From positions 124,001 to 188,000 of the forward strand of contig NZ_SDPO01000003.1 of assembly GCF_004134865.1 (NCBI RefSeq): DNA of 64,000 bases, given 5' to 3'. Shown here in pieces: positions 63,798 through 64,000 of this stretch. The stretch is from Agromyces fucosus. Lineage in GTDB: Bacteria > Actinomycetota > Actinomycetes > Actinomycetales > Microbacteriaceae. Below the pieces are notes generated by a model, which was not told the origin of the DNA, made no database searches, and was given only the letters and a program-made list of their open reading frames with translations. The translations under genes were made by a program, and so were the position numbers. Position 1 is the stretch's first letter; every line of letters begins with the position of its first letter.

Positions 63798-64000
63798 ATG
63801 AAGTTCCTCGTGCTCAGCTACACCCCGGCCGCCGACTGGGACGCGGCGACCGCCGACACCCCGTCGGAGGAGGCGCTCGCCGCCTTCGCCGCCTACCAGG
63901 AATTCGAGGCGGAGCTGCGCGAAACCGGCGAGTTCGTGACGAGCGAGGGCCTCGGTCACCCCGCCGTGACCACCACGGTGCGCAGGACCGAGTCCGGCGT
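63798..64000 (+). CDS. YCII/DGPF-domain protein (3' partial)
   Basis: The first 67 codons are visible before the window ends. MKFLVLSYTPAADWDAATAD, then FAAYQEFEAELRETGEFVTSEGLGHPAVTTTVRR, matches the YCII-related DGPF family that almost always accompanies ECF42 sigma factors. AAGGA lies 10 nt before the ATG. It is on the same strand as the DUF998 gene, 67 nt on. The neighbouring sigma gene, if present, must be beyond base 64000. Confidence 0.88.
   Translation, partial: MKFLVLSYTPAADWDAATADTPSEEALAAFAAYQEFEAELRETGEFVTSEGLGHPAVTTTVRRTESG

Overview
The window is very GC-rich, gene-dense chromosomal DNA from a Gram-positive actinobacterium, most likely Microbacteriaceae (Agromyces-like). This rests on composition, actinobacterial families (DUF3151 beside purA, LPATG-anchored proteins with DUF5979-type repeats, a SigJ/ECF41 sigma factor) and many genes whose start codon lies 5-7 nt after a TANNNT box with no Shine-Dalgarno site (leaderless mRNAs). 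I see no rRNA, tRNA, CRISPR array, insertion sequence or prophage.

Layout. 1-3.0 kb: 3' part of a secreted esterase with carbohydrate-binding modules. 3.1-10.0 kb: a minus-strand group with mntH (two tandem operators, one over its start codon) and a DtxR-family regulator coupled by GTGA to an Hsp90-like ATPase, followed by a giant TPR protein. 10.1-18.9 kb: a cluster around an ECF41 sigma factor. Six promoters share GTCACA-N15-CGGTC and serve three alpha/beta hydrolases, an MFS pump, a GNAT, the sigma gene with a free-standing NTF2-like domain, two NmrA-like proteins and an SDR; I read this as one local regulon. 18.9-26.8 kb: housekeeping and secreted genes (TrmH-like methylase, CorA, NTF2-like protein, small secreted protein, type 2 ArgG, subtilase, DUF3151, PurA). 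27.0-34.7 kb: one 2576-residue LPATG-anchored surface protein. 34.8-37.8 kb: alkylsulfatase-type metallo-beta-lactamase, small antitoxin-like protein, GNAT.

37.9-45.1 kb is a defence island: hsdR, an AbiEi/AbiEii type IV toxin-antitoxin pair, hsdM, hsdS, then convergent radC. Its hsdS end is visibly richer in A/T. 45.2-47.9 kb: a TauE/SafE exporter and a second LPATG protein. 48.0-54.0 kb: a LytS/LytR-type two-component system cotranscribed with one SSS symporter and divergent from a second DUF485+symporter operon; a LytTR-type direct repeat sits in the shared intergenic region. 54.2-57.8 kb: DUF389 protein, dihydrolipoyl dehydrogenase, EamA transporter. 58-60.2 kb: a YtrA-type GntR regulator with ABC ATPase and permease, behind a palindromic operator and next to a 25-bp perfect inverted repeat. 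60.3-62.4 kb: an ATPase plus FtsX-type permease pair. 62.4-64 kb: divergent DUF1579-like and DUF998 genes driven by mirror-image promoters, then a truncated YCII/DGPF gene, suggesting an ECF42-type sigma gene just past the edge.

At every scale the octamer GGCATCCG/CGGATGCC recurs, in coding sequence through otherwise uncommon codons and as the core of four terminator-like hairpins.
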